Positions 1 through 8,255 of a DNA stretch of 28,164 nucleotides are shown piece by piece. A program made the position numbers and the translations under genes. Each line of letters starts with the position of its first letter. Position 1 is the stretch's first letter. The notes under the pieces are model-generated. The model made no database searches. It was not told the origin of the DNA and saw only the letters and a list, made by a program, of their open reading frames with translations. This stretch comes from Leptospira chreensis (GTDB lineage: Bacteria; Spirochaetota; Leptospiria; Leptospirales; Leptospiraceae), in assembly GCF_016919165.1 (NCBI RefSeq), contig NZ_JAFFPS010000045.1:1-28164 (forward strand), read 5' to 3'.

Positions 1-1
1 A

Positions 2-2170
2 CATCCCAACCACTATCACTGGTATCACCTGAATAGTTCGCAGCCTGCCCGTTCGTTGGTGCAAGTGGTGACCATTCGTTCCGTTTCTGATTCCTTCGAT
101 GATGGGAACATTCCTGTCACAGTTCATATCCCCCAAGCCAGTGGATCTTATTTCACAGGACTCTATCCAACAGGAAGTCTTCCCGGTTATACAGCGGCAA
201 CAGGGAATTTGGTGATCACAGTCACAGACAATGATACGGTTGGTTTTACAATATCTTCCACGACCTTAAATCTCACCGAAGGAGGAAGTGATGGTACTTT
301 CACTGTCCGTTTGAATTCGGCTCCTTGTGACACTCCCGGCAATTTAGCTGCTTGTGCTTCTGGTTCGGTGACCATTCCCATCACAGGGGAAACCTTCAAT
401 TTACCGGACTCCACTCAATATACATTTTCACCGGCAAGTCTTACCTTCACTCATACTAATTATTCTACAACACAAACGGTGACCGTCATGGTCACCAATG
501 ATTCGATCAATGAGATCAATACAAGAACCCACACACTTACGTTAGGTGTGATTTCGGGATCGGGAACCGATTATGAAGGTTTGAATCCCGCAGACATCAC
601 CATCAACATCACAGATGATGACAATCCTTCTCCGAGTATTTTATTTACCTTAAATGCAGGCCAACCTTACTTCACAACAGAAGCTGGACAATCAGCGATG
701 TACAGTCTCAGACTGGGAAGCAGGCCCCTTCCTGGAAACCAAGTGACAGTGACCGTTGCTAGCTCTGATTCCACAGAAGGGATGATCAATGATGGTGGAT
801 CTCCTGTGAGTTCCAAACAATATGTCTTTGATGAAACCAATTGGAGCACTTCTGTTCCTGTGGAGATCCAAGGGGTTTCTGATGCCTTAACTGACGGGAA
901 CGTCAGTTATACGGTAACAGTGAATGGAACAGAAATCGGTTCCATGCCTTCTTGGTATGTTAGTTTTGTCGGAAGTACAGGAACGACAGCTACCCTTCTC
1001 AACTATAGTACATCCGAAAATCCGATTACTGTGGTGACACCGATCAGTATGACTCGGGCAGAAAATTCGGCAGCCTTTCCCATCTATATTTTACTTAGCC
1101 AAGCTCCAACCGATGATGTCACGGTTCCCGTATCGGTCACAACCACCTTCCCTTGTGAATTGATTGTCAGTCCCTCTGTCCCACAATTTTCTCTATCCGC
1201 AAGTTCCGTGACCATCACCAGTGCCAACTGGAATACGATGGGAGCACATAACACTATCACTGTGACTCCCAATGATGATGCTGTTGATGACGGAAATGTA
1301 TCTTGTCCGATTGTTGTGGGGGTTCTTTCTTCCTCAGATGGATTTTATAATGGAGTGAATCCTTATCCGTCTTCTAATTATCCAATGCTCACTTTGAATG
1401 ATAATGATAGCGCTGGCGTTACTACTTCTGGATTCATTCCAGCTACGGTGATTACCTCGCAGTCTGGGGCATCGTCTGCATTTTATGTCCATCTGGATTC
1501 ACAACCAACAGCAGATATCACAGTGAACTTTAGCACCACTCCTGGTGGCCTTGTGAGTTTTCCGACAGCACCACTGACATTCACACCAACAAATTTTGGA
1601 ACAGGGCAACTAGTCACTGTGACTGGCATCGATACGGCAGCCGTTGGGGATGTGAGTTATACCATAGCTTCTGTTGTGACATCAGGAGAATTAGGTACCG
1701 GGTTCACACCTTCCACAATTTATAGCGCCCTCACTCCTCTATCTATTTCAGCCAATCATATCAACTATATTTATGATATAATTCCTTGTACGGATCCCAA
1801 TCCAATGAATGCCTGTGGGACATCTCCCAACAGTTCTGGAGGGCTTGTCTCTTCACCTAACTTAATCACTACGGAAATTGGTGGCCAGTCTAGATTTCAA
1901 ATGCGACTGCGTGCAAGGCCTGCCTCCAATGTCACCATTCCTGTATCTAGCTCCAATGTTGCGGAAGGAACTGTGTCAGTTTCTAGTTTAGTGTTTACTT
2001 CTAGCGATTGGAATACCTTCCAAAACGTAGTCTTAACGGGAGTCGATGATTTCCTTGTGGATGGGAATCTGGCTTATTCGATTTTATTTGGTTCCCTGAG
2101 TGGAGGAGGGAGTGGACTTCATGGAGAATCTTTACCGAATGTTTCCGTTACAAACCAGGACAACGATTGA
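2..2170 (+). CDS. Calx-beta-like repeat surface protein (5' truncated)
   Basis: The reading frame is open from base 2, so the gene begins upstream of the window; the TTG at 56 is only the first start-like codon inside it. At least 720 residues are visible, built from five to six tandem beta-sandwich units of about 115-130 residues. Each unit has a 'V-T-[VI]-P-V' strand, a 'L-T-F-T..N-W..x-Q-x-V-T-V' strand, a 'V-D-D..x-D-G-N' turn, and ends in an acidic linker (V-T-D-N-D, I-T-D-D-D, L-N-D-N-D, finally Q-D-N-D). This is the pattern of Calx-beta and related calcium-binding extracellular domains. The protein stops directly after its last DND linker, with no C-terminal anchor. Composition is Ser/Thr/Val rich with few Lys, which fits an exported surface or adhesin-like protein, but the signal peptide lies outside the window. 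It converges on the lipoprotein gene downstream with only 15 bp between. Confidence 0.8.
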   Translation, partial: HPNHYHWYHLNSSQPARSLVQVVTIRSVSDSFDDGNIPVTVHIPQASGSYFTGLYPTGSLPGYTAATGNLVITVTDNDTVGFTISSTTLNLTEGGSDGTFTVRLNSAPCDTPGNLAACASGSVTIPITGETFNLPDSTQYTFSPASLTFTHTNYSTTQTVTVMVTNDSINEINTRTHTLTLGVISGSGTDYEGLNPADITINITDDDNPSPSILFTLNAGQPYFTTEAGQSAMYSLRLGSRPLPGNQVTVTVASSDSTEGMINDGGSPVSSKQYVFDETNWSTSVPVEIQGVSDALTDGNVSYTVTVNGTEIGSMPSWYVSFVGSTGTTATLLNYSTSENPITVVTPISMTRAENSAAFPIYILLSQAPTDDVTVPVSVTTTFPCELIVSPSVPQFSLSASSVTITSANWNTMGAHNTITVTPNDDAVDDGNVSCPIVVGVLSSSDGFYNGVNPYPSSNYPMLTLNDNDSAGVTTSGFIPATVITSQSGASSAFYVHLDSQPTADITVNFSTTPGGLVSFPTAPLTFTPTNFGTGQLVTVTGIDTAAVGDVSYTIASVVTSGELGTGFTPSTIYSALTPLSISANHINYIYDIIPCTDPNPMNACGTSPNSSGGLVSSPNLITTEIGGQSRFQMRLRARPASNVTIPVSSSNVAEGTVSVSSLVFTSSDWNTFQNVVLTGVDDFLVDGNLAYSILFGSLSGGGSGLHGESLPNVSVTNQDND

Positions 2171-2185
2171 AGGGATTCTATCTAT

Positions 2186-3985
2186 CTACTGCACATATCC
2201 TTGTTTCTTTAAAATCTCCAGAGCATCCGTTCCCAATTCTTGTTTGGATGCATAGGATTTTTTTTGCCCACCTTCCTTCCAAAAATACACTTTTGCATTC
2301 GGATGGATGACGGGGCGCTGCGATCCCGATTCGTATAACAAATCACAGTTGGACTGACAAGAAGCCATACTCACACCAAAGTATCCTGTAAAGATTTCTG
2401 ATTTGGGGATTTGTTTTTTTGAAAACCAAACATTGAATTCAGGAAAACTCACATCCGGATAGACTTCGAAACTAATTTCAAAGGCCTTCGTTCGTTTCGT
2501 ATGAATCTGTATCAATTTCCCCTTCTCTTCTACAATAAGATCCTCCGGAAAGGTCGCCATACGAATGGTTCCTTGCGGTACATGAATTTGTATTTCTGTA
2601 TCTTTTGATTCTGGTTGGATCGAAAGATGATACAAAGGAAGTTTGGGTTCCATCGAACGAATTTGTTTCCAAAACCGCAGGATCTTTTTTTCCAAAGAGG
2701 GATTTAACTTCATATCCTTTAAAGCTGAGATATTAGAAATCCGTAATGGATTTTCTTGGTTGGGATCTTTTTTGGCATCGGAATACAAATAGAACTCACT
2801 ACCCACAGAACCTTGCCAAAACTTCCCTACTTCATGGAAACGATAAGACCTTTGCAAAAGGAATTCCGATCCTTCGCCATACCCTTGTGTGAATCGAGTT
2901 TCACCATAGTATGTTCGTTTGGTGGTCTCTAAGTTCTCAATCAATGGTTTGAGCGATTTTCCCTGGATGGACTTAGGAATCGGAAGTTCACAATAATCAA
3001 GGACCGTTGGAAATAAATCAATCGACCGAGTCATTGCCGCAATGGATTGATTACGCGCACTTCCAGGCAATTTAATAAGAAGTGGCACATGGATATTTTC
3101 CAAAAACAAATCCTGGCCATGACCATAGTAAGTATTGGTTCCTGTAAACGGAGAAATGGCATGGGCTGCATGCATGACCTCTCCATGGTCCGCAGTGATG
3201 AGGATGAGAGTATTGTCCCAAAGGTTTTTAGTTTTCAGCTCTTCAAAAACTTTTCCGAGCTCTTCATCCACAAAAGCCACTTCCCCCAGGTAATTCCTTT
3301 TCTTTTCATCTAAAATTTCTTTGGTTTGGATACGACCAGTAAATCCTTCTGGCGGAGTATATGGTTTGTGCGGATCATTATAGTTTAAAAACAGAAAGAA
3401 AGGTTTTTCTTCGGAGGTTATCTCATCCAATACTTCCATTGTCTTTTTAGTAATTTTTTTTGTATCTTCGCTATAATTGGAAAAGTCGTATAACTGATCA
3501 AAGCCGACATCCACTCCAAGACCAAACTTATCTGTCAAAAATGGATTGTTCCCCACCATATAAGTCACAAAGGAATGGTTTTTCAGTAATTTAGGAAGAG
3601 GATGTTTTTCTGTCCGATAGAATGCATCTACCTCAGATTTTGTTGTGGGATAATCCCAAAAATTAACGGGATTTGCAGAAGCATATTTCCCTGTAAAAAA
3701 AACAAGAGTGGAGGGCCTAGTCCAAGCGGCATTCACCAAATGGTATTGGAAATTGAGTGCATTCTTCTGAAACAAATCCAAGTTAGGTGTCACACCATAA
3801 CGACCGATGATATCACCCCTTAAGGAATCAATGACAATCCAAAGGACATTCGGACGGTTTTTCGTGCTTGGGGAAACGAATTCAGGTTCAGTGGTTGAAC
3901 CTGTTTTTTTACAAAAGAAAAAAGAAAGAAAACAAAATAGAAAAAGGAATGTTTTTAGTTTTATTGGGTCAAGTTTTGGTTTCAA
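2186..3985 (-). CDS. Alkaline phosphatase/sulfatase-superfamily lipoprotein
   Basis: A 599-aa protein with an N-terminal hydrophobic segment (about residues 12-24) ending in a lipobox-like S-F-F-F-C at Cys25 followed by Lys-Lys, so probably a lipoprotein facing the periplasm or cell surface. The sulfatase/alkaline phosphatase fold follows: N-V-L-W-I-V-I-D-S with metal ligand Asp53, the active-site segment W-T-R-P-S-T around Thr89, and later A-D-H-G-E and G-H-G-Q-D metal-binding motifs. The nucleophile position holds Thr, not the Cys or Ser that is converted to formylglycine in true sulfatases. The protein is therefore more likely a phosphatase or phospho-substituent transferase or hydrolase. 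The start is TTG: it lies one codon after the in-frame TAA of the upstream membrane-protein gene, and no ATG is available before the signal peptide. The last ~130 residues show no domain I recognise. Substrate unknown. Confidence 0.8.
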   Translation of the reverse strand: MKPKLDPIKLKTFLFLFCFLSFFFCKKTGSTTEPEFVSPSTKNRPNVLWIVIDSLRGDIIGRYGVTPNLDLFQKNALNFQYHLVNAAWTRPSTLVFFTGKYASANPVNFWDYPTTKSEVDAFYRTEKHPLPKLLKNHSFVTYMVGNNPFLTDKFGLGVDVGFDQLYDFSNYSEDTKKITKKTMEVLDEITSEEKPFFLFLNYNDPHKPYTPPEGFTGRIQTKEILDEKKRNYLGEVAFVDEELGKVFEELKTKNLWDNTLILITADHGEVMHAAHAISPFTGTNTYYGHGQDLFLENIHVPLLIKLPGSARNQSIAAMTRSIDLFPTVLDYCELPIPKSIQGKSLKPLIENLETTKRTYYGETRFTQGYGEGSEFLLQRSYRFHEVGKFWQGSVGSEFYLYSDAKKDPNQENPLRISNISALKDMKLNPSLEKKILRFWKQIRSMEPKLPLYHLSIQPESKDTEIQIHVPQGTIRMATFPEDLIVEEKGKLIQIHTKRTKAFEISFEVYPDVSFPEFNVWFSKKQIPKSEIFTGYFGVSMASCQSNCDLLYESGSQRPVIHPNAKVYFWKEGGQKKSYASKQELGTDALEILKKQGYVQ

Positions 3986-3988
3986 GAT

Positions 3989-4378
3989 TTACGATTTAAC
4001 ATCAAACATTTGCAAGGCGGTAAGCCAAACACCTACCAAAATAAATGCGATCCCTATCCACTGCGTTAAGTTTAACCTCTCCTTAAAGAAAAGGGAAGAT
4101 GCAATCAGAACGATAATAAATCCACTAGAAGTAAACACAGGATAAGCAAGAGAGAGTTTCAAACCTTTCCCTAATACATAACGATATCCGAGAAGTGCCA
4201 AACCGAAACTCGCAAGTCCACCAATGAAATAGGGATTAAACACAGTAAAGATTGTATCCCAAAGGCCACCTGACAAAGTTTTTGTATGATCTTGTAAGGA
4301 AGATGATTTGATTAAAATATTAGCCAATGCATTGAAGAATACGGCTATACAGAAGAAGAGGATGACCTGGAATTGCAT
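3989..4378 (-). CDS. SMR/EamA-like four-helix membrane protein
   Basis: A 129-aa protein with four predicted transmembrane helices (about residues 4-24, 48-67, 76-97 and 103-124). This matches the small multidrug resistance / EamA half-size transporter family in length and topology, including conserved features such as A-Y-P-V in helix 3 and the short amphipathic end. At the position of the essential Glu14 of EmrE there is Asn16 (F-F-N-A-L-A-N-I-L-I-K), so proton-coupled drug export by the EmrE mechanism is unlikely. A lipid-carrier role like that of the ArnE/ArnF type is possible but not shown. ATG start at 4378. The stop codon is separated from the downstream lipoprotein start by one codon in the same frame, so the two are almost certainly co-transcribed and translationally coupled. 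It diverges from the hydrolase gene. Confidence 0.75.
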   Translation of the reverse strand: MQFQVILFFCIAVFFNALANILIKSSSLQDHTKTLSGGLWDTIFTVFNPYFIGGLASFGLALLGYRYVLGKGLKLSLAYPVFTSSGFIIVLIASSLFFKERLNLTQWIGIAFILVGVWLTALQMFDVKS

Positions 4379-4426
4379 GGGATAGAGACAAAATCCGATC
4401 TAAATCGGGAAGGGTCAAATAGAAAA

Positions 4427-5272
4427 ATGAAATCAAAATCCTTTCGGTTCAGAAACTGGGAATGTGCCTACTTAGATTCGGAAACCCCGGGTCCCGTTCT
4501 CGTTTTCTGCCACGCCAACGGCTATAGTGCCGGTTGTTACAATTATTATCATTCCTTATTATCAAAACACTACCGAGTGATTGCTCCTGATTTTTTAGGG
4601 CATGGTCGTTCGGAGTTCAGTTTAAAATTCAAAAATTGGAATGTGTTTCGAGACCAGATTTTGGCTCTTCTCGATCATGAATCGATCACCAAAACAAATA
4701 TCATTGGCCACTCACTCGGAGGTGCTTCCTCACTCCTTGCGGCAGCAAAAGCCCCAGATCGTTTTGAAAAGGTTCTCGCAATGGATCCTGTCATCCTTGG
4801 TTGGAAGATGATTTTACTTTCTAAATTTTTGGAAAACCCACTGGCAATCGGAGCCAAAAAAAGACGTAGCCATTTTAAATCGATGGAACTTGTTAGGCGA
4901 TCCTTCAGAAAGTTCCCAGCCTTTGCTAACTTTGAACCATCCATCTTTGAGGATTATTTAAATTCCTGTTTTGTAAGCACTGGTAACGAAACCGAAGTCA
5001 AACTTTGTTGTGATCCACAAGTGGAAGCAAAGATTTTTGGACATGCCCACTTCCATGTCTTCAAAAACTTCTATAGAATCAAAACAGAAAACCACATTGC
5101 CATTCCGGAAAAATTTGAAGTCTGTAGTCCGAAACATGCAAACCTACTGACAAAAGTTCATCCCAAGTCTGATGTCACCATCTTCCCTGGGTTCACTCAC
5201 TTTTTTCCTTTTGAAAGACCCAAAGAAACATGGGAGTGGATACAAAGATGTTTGGAGATTAAGGAAGGGTAA
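4427..5272 (+). CDS. Alpha/beta hydrolase
   Basis: A 281-aa single-domain alpha/beta hydrolase. Visible in order: the oxyanion-region strand V-L-V-F-C-H-A-N-G-Y (about residues 24-33), D-F-L-G-H-G-R-S (55-62), the nucleophile elbow G-H-S-L-G-G with Ser96, and a C-terminal P-G-F-T-H with His258 as the likely catalytic base. There is no signal peptide, so it is presumed cytoplasmic. The ATG at 4427 is preferred, with GGGAAGGG upstream; a TTG at 4373 extends the frame but overlaps the start of the divergent membrane-protein gene. The substrate cannot be deduced; this fold covers esterases, lipases, dehalogenases and C-C hydrolases. The gene is followed by the palindromic intergenic element. Confidence 0.85.
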   Translation: MKSKSFRFRNWECAYLDSETPGPVLVFCHANGYSAGCYNYYHSLLSKHYRVIAPDFLGHGRSEFSLKFKNWNVFRDQILALLDHESITKTNIIGHSLGGASSLLAAAKAPDRFEKVLAMDPVILGWKMILLSKFLENPLAIGAKKRRSHFKSMELVRRSFRKFPAFANFEPSIFEDYLNSCFVSTGNETEVKLCCDPQVEAKIFGHAHFHVFKNFYRIKTENHIAIPEKFEVCSPKHANLLTKVHPKSDVTIFPGFTHFFPFERPKETWEWIQRCLEIKEG

Positions 5273-5318
5273 AATTTTGTTAAAGATAAAAGGGGCGCCT
5301 CGAATTCGTTAGTTGATC

Positions 5319-5413
5319 AAAATTTGCCGGTATACTCGACCGCGCTATACGCTCCAATCTTTCGCTTTCGCGAAAGGATTTCCGCTGCTATCGCTGGCGC
5401 TGGGGTAAATTTT
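5319..5413. repeat. Imperfect ~95-bp palindrome, possible small interspersed element
   Basis: The outer arms AAAATTTGCC (5319-5328) and GGTAAATTTT (5404-5413) are inverted with one mismatch. Inside them GCGCTATACGCT (from 5342) is partly complementary to AGCGATAGCAGCG read from the other strand (5383-5395). The centre is a perfect 12-bp palindrome CTTTCGCGAAAG (5365-5376). The element is visibly richer in CpG than its surroundings and lies between two convergent genes, so as RNA it could form a long hairpin and may end transcription from both sides. It codes for nothing I can see. Its copy number in the genome cannot be judged here. Confidence 0.5.
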
Positions 5414-5425
5414 TAGATTAGACTA

Positions 5426-5845
5426 CTAAGGAAGATACTCTTCCATTTTTAACCGAATTTGATTTGGCCAAGGAGACAATCCTTTCGAATTCAAATTGGA
5501 AAAACCATATAGAAATTTCATGATACAACGTTTTTCTAATTCCGCAGAACGTGCTGTGATTTTCAAAGATACCGTAGTTTTTCTGACCTTCTCCACAATG
5601 ATTGAAAAATGAAGATTGTCACCGAGTAATGATGGATTGTGGAATTTTGCTTCTATGCTCATAGCTGGAATTCCAGAAGCATCCTTTGTGATTAGTTCAG
5701 AAAAAGAATAGTTTAAACCTTCTGAAAACCAATCTTCTATCACTTCGATAAATAAATTGAAATACTGAGGTGTAAAAACGACCCCAGCCGGGTCGCAATG
5801 TTGAATCCGTATTTTTTTGATTATTGAAAAAACTTTTCCTGCCAT
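5426..5845 (-). CDS. Acyl-CoA thioesterase, 4HBT (hotdog) family
   Basis: A 139-aa protein of typical length for the 4-hydroxybenzoyl-CoA thioesterase/YbgC group. The N-terminal H-C-D-P-A-G-V-V-F (residues 16-24) matches the family signature in which the Asp is catalytic, followed by Y-F-N-L-F-I-E-V-I-E-D-W-F on the central hotdog helix. These enzymes hydrolyse acyl- or aryl-CoA thioesters in the cytoplasm; the acyl group cannot be told from sequence. ATG start at 5845 with no strong Shine-Dalgarno sequence. It lies 121 bp downstream of the dihydrolipoyl dehydrogenase gene on the same strand, far enough for its own promoter. The end abuts the palindromic element. Confidence 0.85.
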   Translation of the reverse strand: MAGKVFSIIKKIRIQHCDPAGVVFTPQYFNLFIEVIEDWFSEGLNYSFSELITKDASGIPAMSIEAKFHNPSLLGDNLHFSIIVEKVRKTTVSLKITARSAELEKRCIMKFLYGFSNLNSKGLSPWPNQIRLKMEEYLP

Positions 5846-5966
5846 TTTATTGTACGGAATTTTAAATTCGCATGATCTTTCGAAAGAAAATTCAACTGAA
5901 ATTACACCACATCAGGTTTCCTTCTGACAAAATATTAGCAAACGCGATTCGATCAATTCTCACCCT

Positions 5967-7394
5967 TCAAATATTAATCGCTTCACCCAACACCGCCGCC
6001 GCACTTTCCATAATTCCTTCTGATAAAGTAGGATGGGCGTGTATTGTGTTTGCCAGTTCCCTAACTGTAATCTCCATATTGGCACCTAACGTAAGCTCAG
6101 CGATGAGTTCTGTTGCCCCACTCCCTATGATATGGGCACCTAAAATTTCGCCATGTTTTTTATCAGAAACAATTTTAATCATTCCTGTTGTCTCCCCTTG
6201 GGCCTGGGCTCTCCCACTGGCAGTGAATGGAAATTTCCCAACGGAAATTTCATAACCTTGTGCTTTTGCTTTTTCTTCCGTAAGGCCTACACTGGCAACT
6301 TCGGGATGGCAATAGGTACAACCGGGAATATAAGAATAGTTCAATCTAGAAATTTGTAAATGATGAGGGTTTCCCAACCGTAAAGAAATATCTTCTGCGG
6401 CCCGGATTCCTTCCGCACTTGCCACATGGGCAAGAGATGGTGTGGGAATACAATCCCCAATGGCATAGATATGATCCACTGTCGAGCGGTAGTTCCCAAC
6501 AAATTCAACAAATCCATTTTTTAGTTTGATTCCAATTTCATCCAAGCCAATGGAACTAGTGTTTGGTGTGATTCCGACACCCACAATCACCTTATCAAAG
6601 TTTAACTTTTCTTTTTTTGCTGATTTACGGTCTTGTAAAGTTAACTCCACACCCGAATCAGATACTACGGCCGTTTCTACTCCATGACTTAAATACTGTT
6701 CAATCCCTCGTTTTTTAAAACTTCTTTCTAAAACCCCGGAGATATCCAGATCTTCATTGGGAAGTAAATGGTCTTGGAATTCAATGATGGAAACTTTAGA
6801 ACCCATACTTGCATAAAAATCAGCAAACTCCACACCAATAGCACCTGCCCCAATGATGGCAAGATTCGGAATTACTTTTGGTTCAATCATTGCATCGCGA
6901 GCAGATAACACACGTTTCCCGTCAAATGGCAAAAAAGGGAGAGCTTTGTTTTTAGCACCCACGGCTAAAATAAAAAAATCGGCAGTATAAGTATTTGGTT
7001 CCCCGGAGTTTGATTTGACTTGGATGGTTTTGGAATTTTGGAAATTCGCTTCCCCACTGATCACGGTGATTTTGTTTTTCTTCATCAGAAACTCAACACC
7101 TTTGGCCATTTGGTCGGCAACAGAACGAGATCGTTTGATTACAGCATCAAAGTCAGCTTTGACATTATCACAAGAAAGTCCGAAACTTGCTGCATGTTTT
7201 AAATGTTCCAATACATGCGCACTTTCTAACAGGGCTTTGGTGGGAATACAACCCCAGTTCAAACATACACCCCCGAGTTTTTCACGCTCCACAACACAGG
7301 TTTGCAAACCTAATTGTGCGGCACGGATGGCTGCGACATAACCGCCAGGCCCTCCTCCAATAACGATGACTTGGAAATGGTTTGGATTGGACAT
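5967..7394 (-). CDS. lpdA: Dihydrolipoyl dehydrogenase (E3)
   Basis: A 475-aa FAD/NAD disulfide oxidoreductase, the E3 component that reoxidises dihydrolipoamide in 2-oxoacid dehydrogenase complexes and glycine cleavage. The Rossmann motif G-G-G-P-G-G-Y is at 13-19, the redox-active disulfide G-G-V-C-L-N-W-G-C (Cys44/Cys49) at 41-49, a second dinucleotide motif G-A-G-A-I-G-V-E-F lies mid-protein, Y-A-I-G-D-C for FAD binding follows, and the C-terminal dimer-interface catalytic pair is H-A-H-P-T-L-S-E (His454, Glu459). Length and all active-site residues are normal. ATG at 7394 is backed by GGGAG six bases upstream. No E1 or E2 gene is in the window; the neighbours are a methyltransferase upstream and a thioesterase downstream, so it may serve several complexes. 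Confidence 0.95.
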   Translation of the reverse strand: MSNPNHFQVIVIGGGPGGYVAAIRAAQLGLQTCVVEREKLGGVCLNWGCIPTKALLESAHVLEHLKHAASFGLSCDNVKADFDAVIKRSRSVADQMAKGVEFLMKKNKITVISGEANFQNSKTIQVKSNSGEPNTYTADFFILAVGAKNKALPFLPFDGKRVLSARDAMIEPKVIPNLAIIGAGAIGVEFADFYASMGSKVSIIEFQDHLLPNEDLDISGVLERSFKKRGIEQYLSHGVETAVVSDSGVELTLQDRKSAKKEKLNFDKVIVGVGITPNTSSIGLDEIGIKLKNGFVEFVGNYRSTVDHIYAIGDCIPTPSLAHVASAEGIRAAEDISLRLGNPHHLQISRLNYSYIPGCTYCHPEVASVGLTEEKAKAQGYEISVGKFPFTASGRAQAQGETTGMIKIVSDKKHGEILGAHIIGSGATELIAELTLGANMEITVRELANTIHAHPTLSEGIMESAAAVLGEAINI

Positions 7395-7437
7395 ACGAAC
7401 TCCCGATAGATTGGGATACCGTACGGAAAAAGGAAAG

Positions 7438-8178
7438 TCAAGACCTCTTTTTTGCCACGATGAGCATTCGAGCGCCGGTTTTTATATATTTTTCACCGTC
7501 GTAGTTGCTATACACATGTAGGACATCAAATTTATTATCGTCTAAGAAATTCTGAACTTGCGGAAAATGGAAGACACGCATTGTATGTTTGTCTTTTAAA
7601 TCTTTTTGATTCAAATTATATACATAATTCACTTCTACTATCGCTACATCATCTGCCCTTGTTAAACGAAATCCACGATTCCTTCGAATGGCTGTGTCAC
7701 CCTGCCTAACATTACTCACGGTAGTGATGGGTTTTCGTTTAATTCTGTGGATGGGATCTGCATTCCAGATTTCCAAAACCAAAAGCCCGGCTTGTTTTAA
7801 ATTTTTATAACAATTCCGTAGGAAATTTTGAACCAAATCATCGTTGATCAAATAATTAAAGGTTCCATACAGACAAATCACAGAGTCTACTGGTTGTTTG
7901 GCGACGTATGTTTCCATTTTCCCAAGTTCAAACAGGCAATGCGGAAATCGAACTTTGGCAATCTCTAACATACGAGGAGACCCATCTACACCGAGTGGTT
8001 TGAAACCCATTCCTTGGAGTTCCTTAATGTGTTCCCCAGTCCCACAACCAATGTCGAGGACAGTGCTGATTTTATGTCGCTTAAATGTTTCCCGAAGGAA
8101 GAGGATTTCTTCCGAAAACTTGCGGCTTGCTTCTTCGATGGTAAAATAGTATTCAGCCAATTCGGAATAGAGTTTCAT
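7438..8178 (-). CDS. Class I SAM-dependent methyltransferase
   Basis: A 246-aa protein with the class I methyltransferase fold. Motif I V-L-D-I-G-C-G-T-G-E-H binds SAM (about residues 40-50), G-V-D-G-S-P-R-M-L-E is the acidic post-II loop, and D-S-V-I-C-L-Y-G-T-F-N-Y is motif IV. There is no signal peptide or membrane segment. The substrate is not predictable; the general shape resembles small-molecule or ubiquinone/Mtase-11-type methyltransferases. ATG at 8178 has AGGGG close upstream. It lies 43 bp before lpdA on the same strand and diverges from the degenerate-GGDEF gene across a 77-bp gap that must contain both promoters. Confidence 0.85.
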   Translation of the reverse strand: MKLYSELAEYYFTIEEASRKFSEEILFLRETFKRHKISTVLDIGCGTGEHIKELQGMGFKPLGVDGSPRMLEIAKVRFPHCLFELGKMETYVAKQPVDSVICLYGTFNYLINDDLVQNFLRNCYKNLKQAGLLVLEIWNADPIHRIKRKPITTVSNVRQGDTAIRRNRGFRLTRADDVAIVEVNYVYNLNQKDLKDKHTMRVFHFPQVQNFLDDNKFDVLHVYSNYDGEKYIKTGARMLIVAKKRS

Positions 8179-8255
8179 TTGCCCCTAGCGGAAAGGGAAA
8201 ATCAGTTCAGCGAATCCCCATTTTACCCGTTATATTGAGTAACGGCTAAGTCACC

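Noticed and set aside
1..55. A frameshift or true start at the beginning of the Calx-beta gene
   Set aside because: The frame is open to the edge and its residues fit the strand preceding the D-D-G-N turn, so it is simply truncated by the window.
4373..4426. TTG start extending the alpha/beta hydrolase by 18 residues
   Set aside because: It overlaps the divergent gene start, and the added residues are not like the family; the ATG at 4427 has a purine-rich ribosome site.
5872..6255. Plus-strand reading frame across the thioesterase-lpdA gap
   Set aside because: Most of it is antisense to the well-conserved lpdA C-terminus, and its product has no recognisable features.
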